Shown here piece by piece: positions 1 through 9,249 of a stretch of 64,000 nt of DNA. Where the stretch lies: contig CM041292.1 of NCBI GenBank assembly GCA_023052935.1, forward strand, positions 134,802,951 through 134,866,950, read 5' to 3'. The stretch is from Piezodorus guildinii. Its lineage: Eukaryota; Arthropoda; Insecta; Hemiptera; Pentatomidae. A program made the position numbers and the translations under genes. The notes beneath the pieces are model-generated. The model made no database searches and was not told the DNA's origin. It was given only the letters and a program-made list of their open reading frames with translations. How positions within the stretch are numbered: position 1 is the stretch's first letter; each line of letters opens with the position of its first letter.

Positions 1-433
1 ACAAACCACCTAACAAGAAACTTCGAGAAGATGAAATTTTAAACTTATTGCCTGATACAGAACATGCTCTACTAATAGGTGATATAAACAGTAAACATAT
101 CTACTGGGGGTGTCGGAAAACAAATCAAAACGGTAGTAAATTGCTAGACATCACTTCTAAGCATAATATACAAATTATAGCACCTACGGAACCTACATTT
201 TTTAGAAATGGTTATACCTGTTATAAAAAATGGTATACCTGATATTTTAGATGTTGTTTTATCTAAGAATATAAATTTACCAACATCATGCCAAACAATA
301 TCTGCTCTAAATTCGGATCATATCCCCGTATGAATTTATTTTTCCATGACAGTTCAAGAAATACCATATAAAAATTCTCTTATTAGAGGAATAATTGACT
401 AGGACAGGTACAAAAACTTAATATTCCACAATG
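1..433 (+). pseudogene. LINE endonuclease domain, C-terminal fragment
   Basis: The translation shows the endonuclease motif GDINSKH (family GDxNAKH) followed by YWG, then APTEPTFF, and after a frameshift near 212-232 GIPDILDVVL and NSDHIPV, the S-D-H active-site box. The frameshift lies at an imperfect direct repeat of about 10 bases (ggttatacctg / ggtatacctg), so a small duplication probably caused it. The N-terminal half of the domain lies outside the window. This domain nicks target DNA to prime reverse transcription. The reading continues into DWDRYKNL-like linker sequence, where a ribozyme element has inserted at 434. Confidence 0.8.
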
Positions 434-737
434 ATGGAGTTTTGTTGACCGTTGAGAAATTAGATGAGGAAGATGGTTGGGGGTGCGGTCATAAATTAGA
501 AACACATATTTAAAATAAATGTTATTTTAATTATGTGCCGACGTTCAACCATCTTCCTCATCTAATTTCTCAACGGTCAACTGACTCCTTTAGGCAGCCC
601 TGTCGGTCAACTGAGTAGGAGTCAACCCTGATGAAGGCCCACATTGTAGGCCGAAACGTCGGCACATAATTAAAATAACACTTATTTTAAATATGTCTTT
701 CTAATTTATGACCGCACCCCCAACCATCTTCCTCATC
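434..737 (-). mobile_element. Penelope-type ribozyme element, copy A (family E)
   Basis: A 304-bp insertion is flanked by the 15-bp duplication taatattccacaatg (419-433 and 738-752). Read on the minus strand it starts gatgaggaag and ends aaaactccat, the same termini as the element at 4645-5189. It has an inverted repeat of about 100 bp, one complete hammerhead motif (plus strand) and a second copy cut inside the ribozyme (gtgccgacgttc then the terminal module). There is no coding body. The clean target duplication shows a true insertion into the LINE. Confidence 0.8.
617..672 (+). ncRNA. Hammerhead ribozyme motif A
   Basis: The canonical core CTGATGA lies at 628-634. Stem II follows (GGCC 636-639 with GGCC 649-652, nine-base loop) after one extra A, then GAAAC at 653-657 and GTC, with the expected cut after C660. 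Stem III is only the palindrome ACGT, so a dimer is probably needed for folding. Stem I pairs CC 626-627 with GG 661-662 and then weakens. Similar type I hammerheads with minimal stem III are known from Penelope-like elements and retrozymes. Confidence 0.8.
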
Positions 738-752
738 TAATATTCCACAATG

Positions 753-1884
753 TTTTTCTTAAGAACAATCTTTCAAACTGTCAGGAAATTGATGTAACCA
801 TAGATCATCTGGCAAAATTAATAAAAATGTGTAATAGAATCAACTATTCAGACATTCCGTTTCAAAAACGTTTTTCAAAAACAGCATACCGAATTCCATT
901 CTGTCCAAGTAGAAATCCAATAGACAAACGTAAATGGAATTATCGCAGACGCGTTGTCAAACAAGAACTGGACGAACTAACGCTTTCTAAATACAAACAA
1001 TATGTCGCAGATCTGGACCCTCGAGACTAATCTACAACTAAGCGCCTTTTGAAGAAACAAGATACCATCCCCAGTTTAATAGAGGGCAGTACATTTATCT
1101 CCAGTGACCAAGATAAAGCCGAAGCCTTTGCTGACTATTTTGAAAAACATTCTCCGACACAGAATGCGAAAGTTGTTCGACAAGAAGCGATCTAGAGAGT
1201 TATAAGTACATCACTGAGTTTTTACAGCTACAGTTCCTCACAGCTGAACTTCCGCTAAAATTTACGACTCCTAGAGAAATAAAAGAACTGATTTCCAGAC
1301 TTAAAACTAAGAAAAGTCCAGGACATGATTTGATTCCATCTATTGCTCTTGAAAAATTGCCCCGAAAAGCTATTGTCTTAATCACTACAATATTCAATAG
1401 TTGCCTACGCATCGGATATTTTCCTGATTCCTGGAAGAAAGCGGTATTAATTGCTGTTCACAAGCCAGGCAAAAAAAGCAAATCAAGTTAACAGCTACAG
1501 GCCCATAAGTCTATTACCTATATTGGGGAAATTACTAGAGTCAGTAATAAATAGTCGCCTGTCATCCTTCTTACAGTCTAACAATATCATTCCGGAGTTT
1601 CAATTCGGCTTTCAGGTTGCCCACTCCACTTCTCACCAGCTATCTAGACTTACAGAATCTATAGTTAATAGTTATGAAAGGAAAAAACATACTCTAGTAA
1701 CATTTCTCGATTTTAAACAGGCATTTGACAAAGTTTGGCATAGTGGACTACTGTACAAACTGAAACAAATCGGTACTCCAAAATACCTCTACGACATCCT
1801 CCTCTCATTCCTCAGCAGTCGATCATTTGCAGTGAGAATAAACAACTCCATATCCACTTTCAGACCCATCCAAGCCGGTACTCC
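753..1884 (+). pseudogene. Jockey-like LINE reverse transcriptase, N-terminal half
   Basis: The coding continues after the inserted element in three successive frames. First comes a basic linker (about 827-1190). Then a frame with SPGHDLIP, PRKAI and FPDSWKKAV (1200-1480). From 1451 a frame gives YRPISLLP, GKLLESVINSRL, FQFGF, and the catalytic-palm box FLDFKQAFDKVWH (about 1705-1745). It ends with FRPIQAGTP at 1884, just before the P-Q-G box. RT would copy the element RNA at the nick. The second half with YADD is absent, so no enzyme can be made. The 827-1120 part reappears inverted at 1885-2230. Confidence 0.85.
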
Positions 1885-2377
1885 GGCTTTATCTTGGTCA
1901 CTGGAGATAAAGGTACTGCCCTCTATTAAGCTGGGGATGGTATCTTGTTTCTTCAAAAGGCGCTTAGTTGTAGATTGGTCTCGAGGGTCCAGATCTGCGA
2001 CATATTGTTTGTATTTAGAAAGCGTTAGTTCGTCCAGTTCTTGTTTGACAACGCGTCTGCGATAATTCCATTTACGTTTGTCTATTGGATTTCTACTTCG
2101 CATCCACTGTCTTCTTATAATATTTTTTTCCCTTATTTTTGACAGAATGGAATTCGGTATGCTGTTTTTGAAAAACTTTTTTGAAACGGAATGTCTGAAT
2201 AGTTGATTCTATTACACATTTTTATTAATTTTGCCAGATGATCTATGGTTGCATCAATTTCCTGACAGTTTGAAAGATTGTTCTTAAGAAAATCATTGTG
2301 GAATATTAGATGAGGAAGATGGTTGGGGGTGCGGTCATAAATTAGAAAGACATATTTAAAATAAGTGTTATTTTAAT

Positions 2378-2424
2378 TATGTGCCGACGTTTCGGCCTAC
2401 AATGTGGGCCTTCATCAGGGTTGA
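2378..2424 (-). ncRNA. Hammerhead ribozyme motif B (inverted copy of A)
   Basis: This is the reverse complement of motif A within the right arm of the inverted duplication. GAAAC corresponds to 2389-2393 and CTGATGA to 2412-2418, with the same GGCC stem II. The core is intact. The flanking 5' side differs from motif A, reading gactctgacctgaag instead of gactcctactcag. Confidence 0.75.
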
Positions 2425-2555
2425 CTCTGACCTGAAGACGCTGCCTAAAGGAGTCAGTTGACCGTTGAGAAATTAGATGAGGAAGATGGTTGAACGTCGG
2501 CACATAATTAAAATAACACTTATTTTAAATATGTGTTTCTAATTTATGACCGCAC

Positions 2556-2579
2556 TCAAAATGTATATATGTATGCATA

Positions 2580-2637
<58 letters not shown>

Positions 2638-2774
2638 AGTGTGTGTGTGTGGTGTGTATGTGTATGTATGAATTCTTTTTATATTAAAAAAACATGTATG
2701 GCTCACGCAGCCGATCTGGAAATAAAGAAATAAAAAAAAAAAGAAAAGAAAAAAGAAAAACACGGCTTTAATGA
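2556..2774. repeat. (GT)n microsatellite and A-rich spacer
   Basis: An almost pure GT run covers about 2579-2660, followed by an A-rich stretch (2725-2760). It abuts the outer end of the inverted duplication. Apparent reading frames across it are products of the dinucleotide run. Confidence 0.9.
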
Positions 2775-3248
2775 TTTTAATTAAAATTGCTATATCGATG
2801 TAAATTTTAATGGGCTTTAATATCATGTAGGTTTCATTCTGATTGATATAGCATACAATTTTAATTTTATAGATTCGAAAAAAATACCCATATCATCTAA
2901 TTAGCATTGAAAAAAAACAAAAAAAAAAACGGGTAAATATGGAAGTTGAATGAATTAGGACTAACTAACTAAAGAAGAAAAAAAAATTATACTGTTGGAA
3001 CGCTAAAGATTTTAGAAAAAAATATTTTCTTGAACAAGAACTTGTAAAAGTTAATGAAGAGTAATGAAAAGGCAATAAAACTAACTGATTAATTTAGATA
3101 ATACTATAATAGAGTATTTAATAAACCACGTGTTTCTATCGAAACTCACTTTAATTGATTCTTTAAACTTTTTTCATCTCTATCTAACTCTATTTGAAAA
3201 TTCTTAAGTTGATTTTAACAACGGATGTAAGTAAAATGCGTGTGTTCC
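2775..3248 (+). repeat. Unclassified interspersed repeat R1, 3' part
   Basis: The sequence matches 44080-44535 and its continuation 47192-47228. It shares the segment gggctttaatatcatgtagg and an end near aacggatgtaagtaaaatg and tgtgttccgttgcg. The 5' part of the repeat is missing. It is not recognisably coding. Other copies are at 17265-17345, 34138-34250, 42360-42548, 43758-47228, 49066-49218, 61503-61999 and 63655-63705. Confidence 0.65.
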
Positions 3249-3711
3249 GTTGCGTATTTTTTTTTTTTTTTTTTTTTTTAACGTAATATGTAATGTATAA
3301 CCTCTGATGTACTGTATTATAACATCAAGAGGCATATGGAAGGTATCTTACAAAGTTAATAAAAAAGCAAAAGGTTTCTGGAATATACACAGGGCCAGAG
3401 GAAGAGGCTTAAGGGAGAAAGGATACGGCGGCTTCGCTCTAGTATAATCCTAACATGGAGATGGGGAAAACCCTTAAGAAGAAAATCCGCTTCTCATGAG
3501 AAACTCGAGCAATATGAGAGGATTAAATCCCACGAACCAAAGAGAAAAATATAATACATCAGAAAAGTTGTGGTTAGCTATGACACTCCGAGTTAGTCAC
3601 ACATGAACAAACAAGACGCCGACAAATGGATTCATTTTTCGTCAAGATAACTTTATTATACTTGCAACTTGATTACTGAGATAAACTAGCATTAGTCAAA
3701 ACAAGTTTTTA
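3249..3711. other. AT-rich spacer, nothing recognised
   Basis: A T-run of about 22 bases lies at 3258-3279. The rest has moderate base composition without a supported reading frame or repeat match in this window. Confidence 0.6.
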
Positions 3712-4036
3712 ATATTAAACGTATATATCCATAAAGACCTAAATGTTGTTAACCATTTGTTGCTGATCTCGCCCGAACCAGATATCACTCCTTCCATAAC
3801 AAACTCCTCTTCCACTCTAACCCACTTGTTTCAATCCTTGCTTCCTCATCTATTCCTGACAATCCTCCGAGGCGTCTGAAAAGAAAATTGCGTCGAGACC
3901 TTCTGGTTTAGAATAGTTACAGGAGGGCTACGTGCTACCATTGGGTAGTTCTAGTCTGTTTCATGTCTTTTTTCTTTTATCACATTTACTTTTTGTATTA
4001 TGAAGTACAGTTGTAAAATTCAATAAATAATGTTTT
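3712..4036 (+). pseudogene. Jockey-type LINE C-terminus and 3' UTR (family X)
   Basis: The translated segment 3760-3913 ends with PDNPPRRLKRKLRRDLLV and a stop, preceded by RTRYHSFHN and HSNPL. This is the typical basic C-terminus of Jockey-clade reverse transcriptases. It is followed by a 3' UTR whose end (ttgtaaaattcaataaataa, 4011-4030) carries an AATAAA signal, and an A-rich tail. The same C-terminus and UTR recur on the minus strand at 37430-37870, and the UTR alone at 50742-50862. This copy is strongly 5' truncated and has no catalytic part. Confidence 0.7.
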
Positions 4037-4629
4037 AAAAAAATAAAAAAAGTATATAATTAACAATACAGAGAAGTTTAGGAAACACATAATTACACAC
4101 TTATAACAACTGATGGTAGAATGAGTGGAATTTCTTGAAATCAGTCATATCAGTAAGTATTATCCATTAAAGCCATAGACACCAGGCTAAACTAACTAAA
4201 TTATTACTTTACAGAAGCGTGATAAGTGGTCTCCTACGTTATATTTTATTTTAATACTTTTTTTTTTTTAAATCGGTAATGCACTTACTGAAAGATAAAA
4301 TAAATATTCTTGTAGGTTATGCAGAAAAGAATAGAAGGGTACACCTGAAAAGTAATTATTTTTGTTTTTCGTAATTCGCATGAACATGACGATAAAAAAA
4401 GAAGGTAGAAGGTTTTCTTACATTTCTTCTCATCCAAAAAATAAATCGTATTATCCATTCATAATGTTTTAAACGTTTTATTATTTTATTCCATCCTGAC
4501 AGTCATGGGAAGACTCGTGCCATGGACCGATTTTGTTAAACATTCTTTTTTTTTTTGGAAGCTCGGAAAAGAAAATATTGGGGTGTTATTAACAAATTTA
4601 AAAAAAATAGTAAATCACGGAAGCTAAAA
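4037..4629. other. AT-rich spacer, nothing recognised
   Basis: I see no reading frame, repeat or RNA signal with support here; short A and T runs occur at 4035-4055 and 4260-4270. Confidence 0.6.
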
Positions 4630-4717
4630 CATTATATTTAGTTTAGATGAGGAGGATGGTTGGGGGTGCGGTCATAAATTAGAAACACACATTTAAAATA
4701 AGTGCTATTTTAATTAT

Positions 4718-4765
4718 GTGCCGACGTTTCGGCCTACAATGTGGGCCTGTATCAGGGTTGACTCT
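4718..4765 (-). ncRNA. Hammerhead motif E1, core mutated
   Basis: This is the inverted left copy. GAAAC corresponds to 4726-4730 with stem II GGCC/GGCC intact, but the core box 4749-4755 reads CTGATAC on the minus strand instead of CTGATGA. Positions 8 and 9, both essential for catalysis, are thus changed. It is probably inactive. Confidence 0.7.
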
Positions 4766-5030
4766 AAGACGGTGCCTAAAGGAGATTTTAATTTTAAATC
4801 ATATCATAACTTCAAAATCACCTTTTCCAAAATTAGCATCATTAGCTCTTAAATTTAAAAAATCCCTTCTAAATATCAAAATCAGAGAATGCATCTTACA
4901 GATTAATTCCCTAAATAATAAAATATCCACGCTTAAAATTGTATTCAATAATTATATTAACGATAACAACCCTACAATTCTCGACACAGTTATATCATCC
5001 ATATTCAATTCCAGTAGAAGACTCCTTTAG
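4760..5030 (+). pseudogene. Possible Penelope N-terminal helical fragment
   Basis: An open frame (starting upstream at 4716 inside the ribozyme arm) covers the central body. It encodes a lysine-, leucine- and isoleucine-rich helical peptide with PFPKLASLALKFKK, then KIRECILQINSLNNKIS, ending ISSIFNSSRRLL. The heptad-like spacing resembles the helical segment near the N-terminus of Penelope proteins, but I cannot align it with certainty. No RT or nuclease motif is present. It ends where the right-hand copy (actcctttaggc) begins. It may be the only coding remnant of the autonomous parent. Confidence 0.35.
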
Positions 5031-5035
5031 GCACC

Positions 5036-5092
5036 GTCTCAGAGTCAACCCTGATGAAGGCCCACATTGTAGGCCGAAACGTCGGCACATAA
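5036..5092 (+). ncRNA. Hammerhead ribozyme motif E2
   Basis: CTGATGA at 5051-5057, stem II GGCC/GGCC, GAAAC at 5076-5080 and GTC with the expected cut after C5083. The core is intact and identical to motif A. Stem III is the ACGT palindrome. The downstream arm runs to the terminal module gaccgcaccccca. Confidence 0.8.
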
Positions 5093-5207
5093 TTAAAATA
5101 GCACTTATTTTAAATATGTGTTTCTAATTTATGACCGCACCCCCAATCATCTTCCTCATCTAATTTCTCAACCGTCAACAAAACTCCATCATTATATTTA
5201 GTTTAGA

Positions 5208-6147
5208 GTCAGAATGGCTGCAAAACCAAATTTAGAAAACACCAATACAAACAATAAATTGTTTTAATATCAGTAGCATGTGCATATTAATTGAAAAAAA
5301 TAAGAATGACTGTAATCATTGTAACACATAACACATGTAACAAAAATATATTAGCAGAAAAACAGAATAACTTATTTCTTCTAAGAAGCTGATTTTCACC
5401 ATATACTGAAACTGTATTGTTTCACTTCTGGACCGTTCATATTTGCCACACGGAAATGCATATACAAATTATGTACGGTAGTGCAGGGTTAAATAATAAA
5501 AAATATATATTTGGAATACCATTAAAAGATTTAGACTCTTCGTGTAGGAAATGTTTTTCAAGTTGACTGATGGGCTGCGTAAGTTACCACTTCCGTTTTC
5601 CCGGCTAAATGGAAAAACATGTAAATTTACTTCCGTCTTTTTGGACGAACGGTTTGAAAAACGGTCGGGCCCGCGTGGTAAATGAACTGTGCCAGAAAGT
5701 AAATCATTCCATCAGTCAAGAGACAGCCGCCAGGACTTCAATAGCGATCAGCCGGTGGATCTGTAGTGATGGGCCTTTCGGAGAATATGAATTTCAATAG
5801 CGTAGTTCTTTTATCTTTTTTTTTTTTTTTTTTTTTTTTTAATTAGCTTACACTCCGAAGTAATGTATTTAAAAAAAAAAGAAATACTTTTTTTACTAAG
5901 AAAAAGAAGAGGTTATTCCTGGAAGATTCTTTTTAAGTTATTTATTTTCTCTAATAAACCTAAATAACTAACTCTTTCTCTTATAAAATGTGAGGTTGCA
6001 AGTTTCCAGAAACATAGAATCAAAGTTTTAAAAAAAAAACTGCGTATAAGATGCTCTAGTTAGTTGATAGGTAATGTATGCAAAGTCCATACATAATAAA
6101 AAAAAATATATCAATATATTCTAAAAAACGGAAGATCTCGTATAATT
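5208..6147. other. Spacer; one short open frame of unknown status
   Basis: This stretch is mostly AT-rich with a T-run (5815-5840). A 63-codon open frame (5609-5800) lies in a patch of higher GC (5580-5790). It shows no domain, signal peptide or convincing splice context, so I do not call it a gene. Confidence 0.5.
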
Positions 6148-6207
6148 ATTAAGGCAGATTTCGGGCTGAATAACTTCTTCCATAAAGACTCAAATTTTTT
6201 ATTACAT

Positions 6208-6252
6208 CAACATTGACGTTTCGGGATCTTCTCCCATCTTCAGAAGTCTACA
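6208..6252 (-). ncRNA. Hammerhead ribozyme motif F1
   Basis: On the minus strand: CTGAAGA (6237-6243, position 7 is A, which is allowed), stem II GGG/CCC with a seven-base loop, GAAAC (6218-6222) and GTC. The core is canonical. Stem I begins with two A-T pairs. Confidence 0.75.
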
Positions 6253-6476
6253 AGGTACAACTGCTAAATGAATACAACTGCTTAACACAACATAGCATAA
6301 ATTTGAAACATACGTTTGATATCAATAGACCACAAATTTTGGAAATAGTCAAAAATAAACAAAATAGAAAAACCATAGAGGCCATATACATAAAAAAAAT
6401 GTAGATAACACTGTGAATTTTAAAACTGACTCAAAAGACAGTTAAGTTACCACCAGTCTGATTGAATTAAAAAATT
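6253..6476 (+). pseudogene. Penelope GIY-YIG endonuclease C-terminal fragment
   Basis: The frame starting in the left arm reads LLNEYNCLTQHSINLKHTFD, then RPQILEIVKNKQNRKTIEAI and YIKK. This matches the segment after the GIY-YIG core in Penelope proteins, where HxINF, a KIL motif, an R-K pair and E-A-I-Y-I-K-K recur. Near 6400 an A-run shifts the frame. The other frame continues NVDNTVNFKTDSKD, with a stop at 6436, then SLIELKN and a stop. This is the direct coding link between these ribozyme elements and Penelope-like retroelements. The RT domain is missing. Confidence 0.65.
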
Positions 6477-6896
6477 AAAAATATAATATAAATAATTTAA
6501 TAATGAAATGTTTTTAAGAATTTCACAATATGTAATAACAATAACCATATAAAAGTTATAAAATGGTCTAATCCTTAATCCAGTTGAAGACATCTGATGT
6601 TTTTATATATTGACTACATTTTTACTAATTTTCCTTGCTAATTTGTGTATTAGTGAAAATGCTGGGAGTTCAAAATATATAACCAGGTAATTTTAAAATA
6701 TTTATTTATTTAACTAATTAATATGTAACATTTTAATTATTGCTTTTAATGCCTACTATTGATTTTAAATTTGTTATTTAATAGTTTTAAATTTTGTTAT
6801 CAATGGACACCTAATTTATAATATTTTTTCATAACGTTTTAAACCATTCACTTCAGTATAGTATTTTTTAATGTAATGGAAATTGGTTATTTTACC

Positions 6897-6942
6897 TTGT
6901 AGACTTCTGAAGATGGGAGAAGATCTCGAAACGTCAATGTTG
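6897..6942 (+). ncRNA. Hammerhead ribozyme motif F2
   Basis: CTGAAGA at 6906-6912, stem II GGGAG with CTC (one fewer strong pair than F1: GATCTC instead of GATCCC), GAAAC at 6927-6931, then GTC with the expected cut after C6934. The core is canonical and the palindromic ACGT stem III is present. Confidence 0.75.
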
Positions 6943-7102
6943 ATGTAATAAAAATTTGAGTCTTTAGGGAAGAAGTTATTCAGCCCGAAATCTACCTTAA
7001 TAATAAAAAAAAAACTTTTAGGGAATTCAGGTAATGTATTAATAAAGATATTTTTTAAAAACGCATTCATTTCATAAAATTTACAATACTACAAATGATA
7101 AT

Positions 7103-7207
7103 CTCGGGGGCTTGGGCTTGAACGGTGAACATCGGACGAGTCTGTGTAGACGGAATTTGGTGGTATCGGCGTCGAACCCTCGGGTTCAGTAAGCCTATTA
7201 TTATTAT
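7103..7207 (+). mobile_element. RTE LINE 3' stub (105 bp)
   Basis: The sequence matches the last 105 bp of the RTE LINE at 46780-46885, including cggtgaacat, ggtggtatcgg, the final coding triplets and the tattattatt tail. It is flanked by aaatgataat at 7093-7102 and 7208-7217, a 10-bp target duplication. It is an extremely 5'-truncated insertion. Confidence 0.85.
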
Positions 7208-7217
7208 AAATGATAAT

Positions 7218-8064
7218 GGATTGTACAGGAGCTACCCAGTGACTTCTCTTAAATGATTAATTTAGGTTAGACGGTCTGGTGGTCTTTTGTCAACGCAGGA
7301 ACAAATCTAATACCAGGAAGACGTAAAACATCTAGTAACGGGCCAAGCGGAATAAGCACGTGAAATCTGTCCCCGCGTATATTAAAACGAATTTATACCA
7401 CTGATTCACACCTATGAGAAACAACCTTATGCAAATTGTTAGCCCCTTGGTCCTTATGGGAGGAAAGTAATGAAGGATGTTTAATTCTTCCTTTAGAAAA
7501 TACTACTATTTAATTTATTCGTCGGGCCACAGTACAAAATATTTACAACTTTATTATGTCAGATGGTTAAAAAGGTAGTAAAATAGAAAAGTACACTGTA
7601 TGTAACAAATATAAACTGTATGTAAACATTGAGATATCCTTCCCCTCACTTAACTAATTAAATGATATGATATCCACTGCAACCAACTAAATCAATGTTG
7701 ACCGCACTCCTTTACACCTCCTATGTCATTAAGGTATCCGACTATTTTTCGGGTACTGTTTTGGAATTGGAGTTAATGGTGAATGAAGTTCTTTATTATT
7801 AATTTATACACAGCACTACTGTTTCTATACTAAGATTCATTTTGGCCTCTAAATAAACCATAGACCGACCTAAACATTAACAGATACTAGGTAAGACACA
7901 GCAATAAATTACTTGGTGAAGGAAGGTCTTTAAGGGCATTGATCCGGAGTGGAGTGGAGCCGAGGGGACAGTAGGCAACCACTAGGGTTGAGTGTGGGTG
8001 GTCAGTGGTCGAGAGCCCAGGTGTAAACAGAACTCTTAAGTGGCCGACCCTATTCTTTCTCCAG
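7218..8064. other. Spacer, rising GC toward 8 kb
   Basis: No repeat or frame is recognised before 7930. From 7930 to 8064 GC rises and a pyrimidine-rich tract ending tattctttctccag (8051-8064) precedes the candidate exon. Confidence 0.5.
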
Positions 8065-8272
8065 TGCCTGGAGAGCTGTGTACACCTCTACACAACTCCA
8101 GGCCACCAACCAAAATTATACCTCTAATCCATTTGCATATTATAATATTAGTTCCTCTCCTAAAGTTGCGCCATCACCCCGGTGTGGCTTTGACAATCCA
8201 GCCAATGACAGACCTAGACTTGAACTGAATAGCCCGTGGGACCGCGAAGATCGTGCCCCGTTTCGTCATTAA
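8065..8272 (+). CDS. Candidate terminal coding exon, unknown protein
   Basis: A strong acceptor-like tract (tattctttctccag) ends at 8064, and an open frame runs from there to a TAA at 8270-8272. It encodes about 68 residues beginning AWRAVYTSTQLQ, passing FAYYNISSSPKV and PRCGFDNPANDRP, and ending SPWDREDRAPFRH. The peptide is polar, proline- and serine-rich, without a membrane segment or known domain, as in the tail of a cytoplasmic or secreted protein. GC is above the surroundings. I do not recognise the protein and no donor or upstream exon was identified. It could be a chance open frame in an old repeat. Confidence 0.3.
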
Positions 8273-8983
8273 ACAACGGGTATGTATTTCAACGATTTGA
8301 CTGGTCATGATACGCACTATAATTTAAATCACACCTGTTAAATATATGAACGATTTTATTGCACAAATCTAATACATCAAGATAAGAGTCTTTTTTTCTT
8401 TTTTTTTTTTAATTGTAATTTACCTATTCTCGCCTTTTTAAGGAGGATCGAAGATTTCTGACAGAGTTAAAATTCTCCTGTCTCCAAAACGCGAACTCGT
8501 AATTATTTTTTCCTAAGTTTTCGTCATCTGGTTGCTACGCAATGCGCGTTCACAGAAACAAGGGTTACACGGCCTTCTCGCTCCCAATATAAGTGTATCA
8601 CATCTTCCTTAGATCCAAGACAAAAAACCCACTTTTTCACAAATTCTATACTTGAAATATTCATAAAACTTAACATTAAGTTCCCATAAAAACCCATTCA
8701 GGTCCCATGGAATAGGTCAATTTAAAAAAAAAAATCTTAATGTTTAAATTAATGGATAAAATCTTGTTAATGTAAGTGAAAATACATAATACGTTTTTGA
8801 GCCTTTCGGCATTCTCCATTAGATTCTACAACTTTGATTGTTACATAATAATTTTTTTAAGGCTTTCCAATTTTACATAAAAATATGCATTACTACTCTT
8901 ATTTTCGGCTTTTTCTGATGCCTCTTTTGATTGTTGGAAAATATTTCTCTTTTTATTTTATAAAAATAGTTTTAGTTTTTAAT
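8273..8983. other. AT-rich spacer, nothing recognised
   Basis: Only short T-runs (8392-8410) stand out. This stretch could hold the 3' UTR of the candidate exon, but I see no clear AATAAA signal close to it. Confidence 0.5.
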
Positions 8984-9249
8984 TCATTTAACGTCACTTT
9001 ATGCTACTATGGCTAATCGGACGATGCTGAAGTGAAAGTCCTAAATTCCTAAGGTTTTATTAGGATAGAGAACTTCAAAAAGTACCTGATAGCAGAATCG
9101 CACAGGATCGGGCCTATTATTTTACGTTCTCTCGGACCAATAACCAATAATTTTTACTCTCAATAAACATTCTTTGGCCATCTGCTTGGTTTGAACCCAC
9201 AACCTTGGGCATAAAAGGCGCTTAGCAGCAACATCACAGGTGACCCCAG
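8984..9249 (-). mobile_element. tRNA-derived SINE, family 2, copy a
   Basis: The sequence ttaacgtcactttatgctac, then gctaatcggacgatgct, and a tRNA-like head on the minus strand (ggttcaaacc B box near 9193, tagcaacatcac region) recur at 23341, 36568 and 63712. The head lies at the right end, so the element points left. This copy is diverged in the head. Confidence 0.7.

Larger units (their letters stand above)
1..1884 (+). mobile_element. Jockey-like LINE, decayed, interrupted and truncated
   Basis: A non-LTR retrotransposon runs in from the left edge. The order is the C-terminal part of an apurinic-type endonuclease (1-350), a linker, and the first half of reverse transcriptase (about 1200-1884). 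A 304-bp ribozyme element (434-737) sits in the linker. The RT reading frame reads up to the residues just before the family's P-Q-G-S motif and stops there at 1884, where an inverted copy of the element's own upstream part begins. The YADD box, the C-terminus and the 3' tail are therefore missing. Several frameshifts and stops show that it is dead. The clade call rests on RT motifs read by eye. Confidence 0.85.
483..2555. repeat. Large inverted duplication with LINE RT as spacer
   Basis: Left arm 483-1120 is repeated in reverse at 1885-2555, with 764 bp of RT between them. Both arms hold the same linker region of the LINE and the same ribozyme element, so the duplication came after the nested insertion. 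The arms are close to identical by eye, apart from about 42 bp present only in the right arm (about 2101-2142) and changes near the ribozyme (right-arm 2423-2440). A transcript would fold into a hairpin of about 640 bp. The inner joint has the microhomology gcc/ggc. Confidence 0.9.
4645..5189 (+). mobile_element. Penelope-type element, family E, with inverted ends
   Basis: An element of about 545 bp is flanked by direct repeats cattatatttagtttaga (4630-4647 and 5190-5207; the last bases may belong to the element). The left end is an inverted copy of the right, about 135 bp, each with a hammerhead. Between them lies a 240-bp body with a reading frame. The right end has an extra tail (taatttctcaaccgtcaac and aaaactccat) that the left lacks. 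Inverted terminal copies, variable-length target duplications and hammerheads are established features of Penelope-like retroelements. The RT and GIY-YIG domains are absent. Confidence 0.8.
6148..7000 (+). mobile_element. Penelope-like element, family F, 5' truncated with inverted end
   Basis: Inverted arms of about 110 bp (6148-6260 and 6890-7000) each hold a hammerhead. The body starts with a fragment of the Penelope GIY-YIG endonuclease C-terminus (6253-6476) and continues as AT-rich 3' UTR to the right arm. The order of inverted end, coding 3' part, UTR and end fits a 5'-truncated Penelope copy. The arms end in ttattaaggcagatttcggg and its complement. No target duplication is evident. Confidence 0.75.

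Noticed and set aside
483..2555. LINE twin-priming inversion
   Set aside because: Twin priming yields an inverted segment without keeping the direct copy; here the same segment is present in both orientations.
2533..2826. Open frames on both strands through the GT run
   Set aside because: They consist of dinucleotide-encoded Cys-Val or Thr-His repeats, not proteins.
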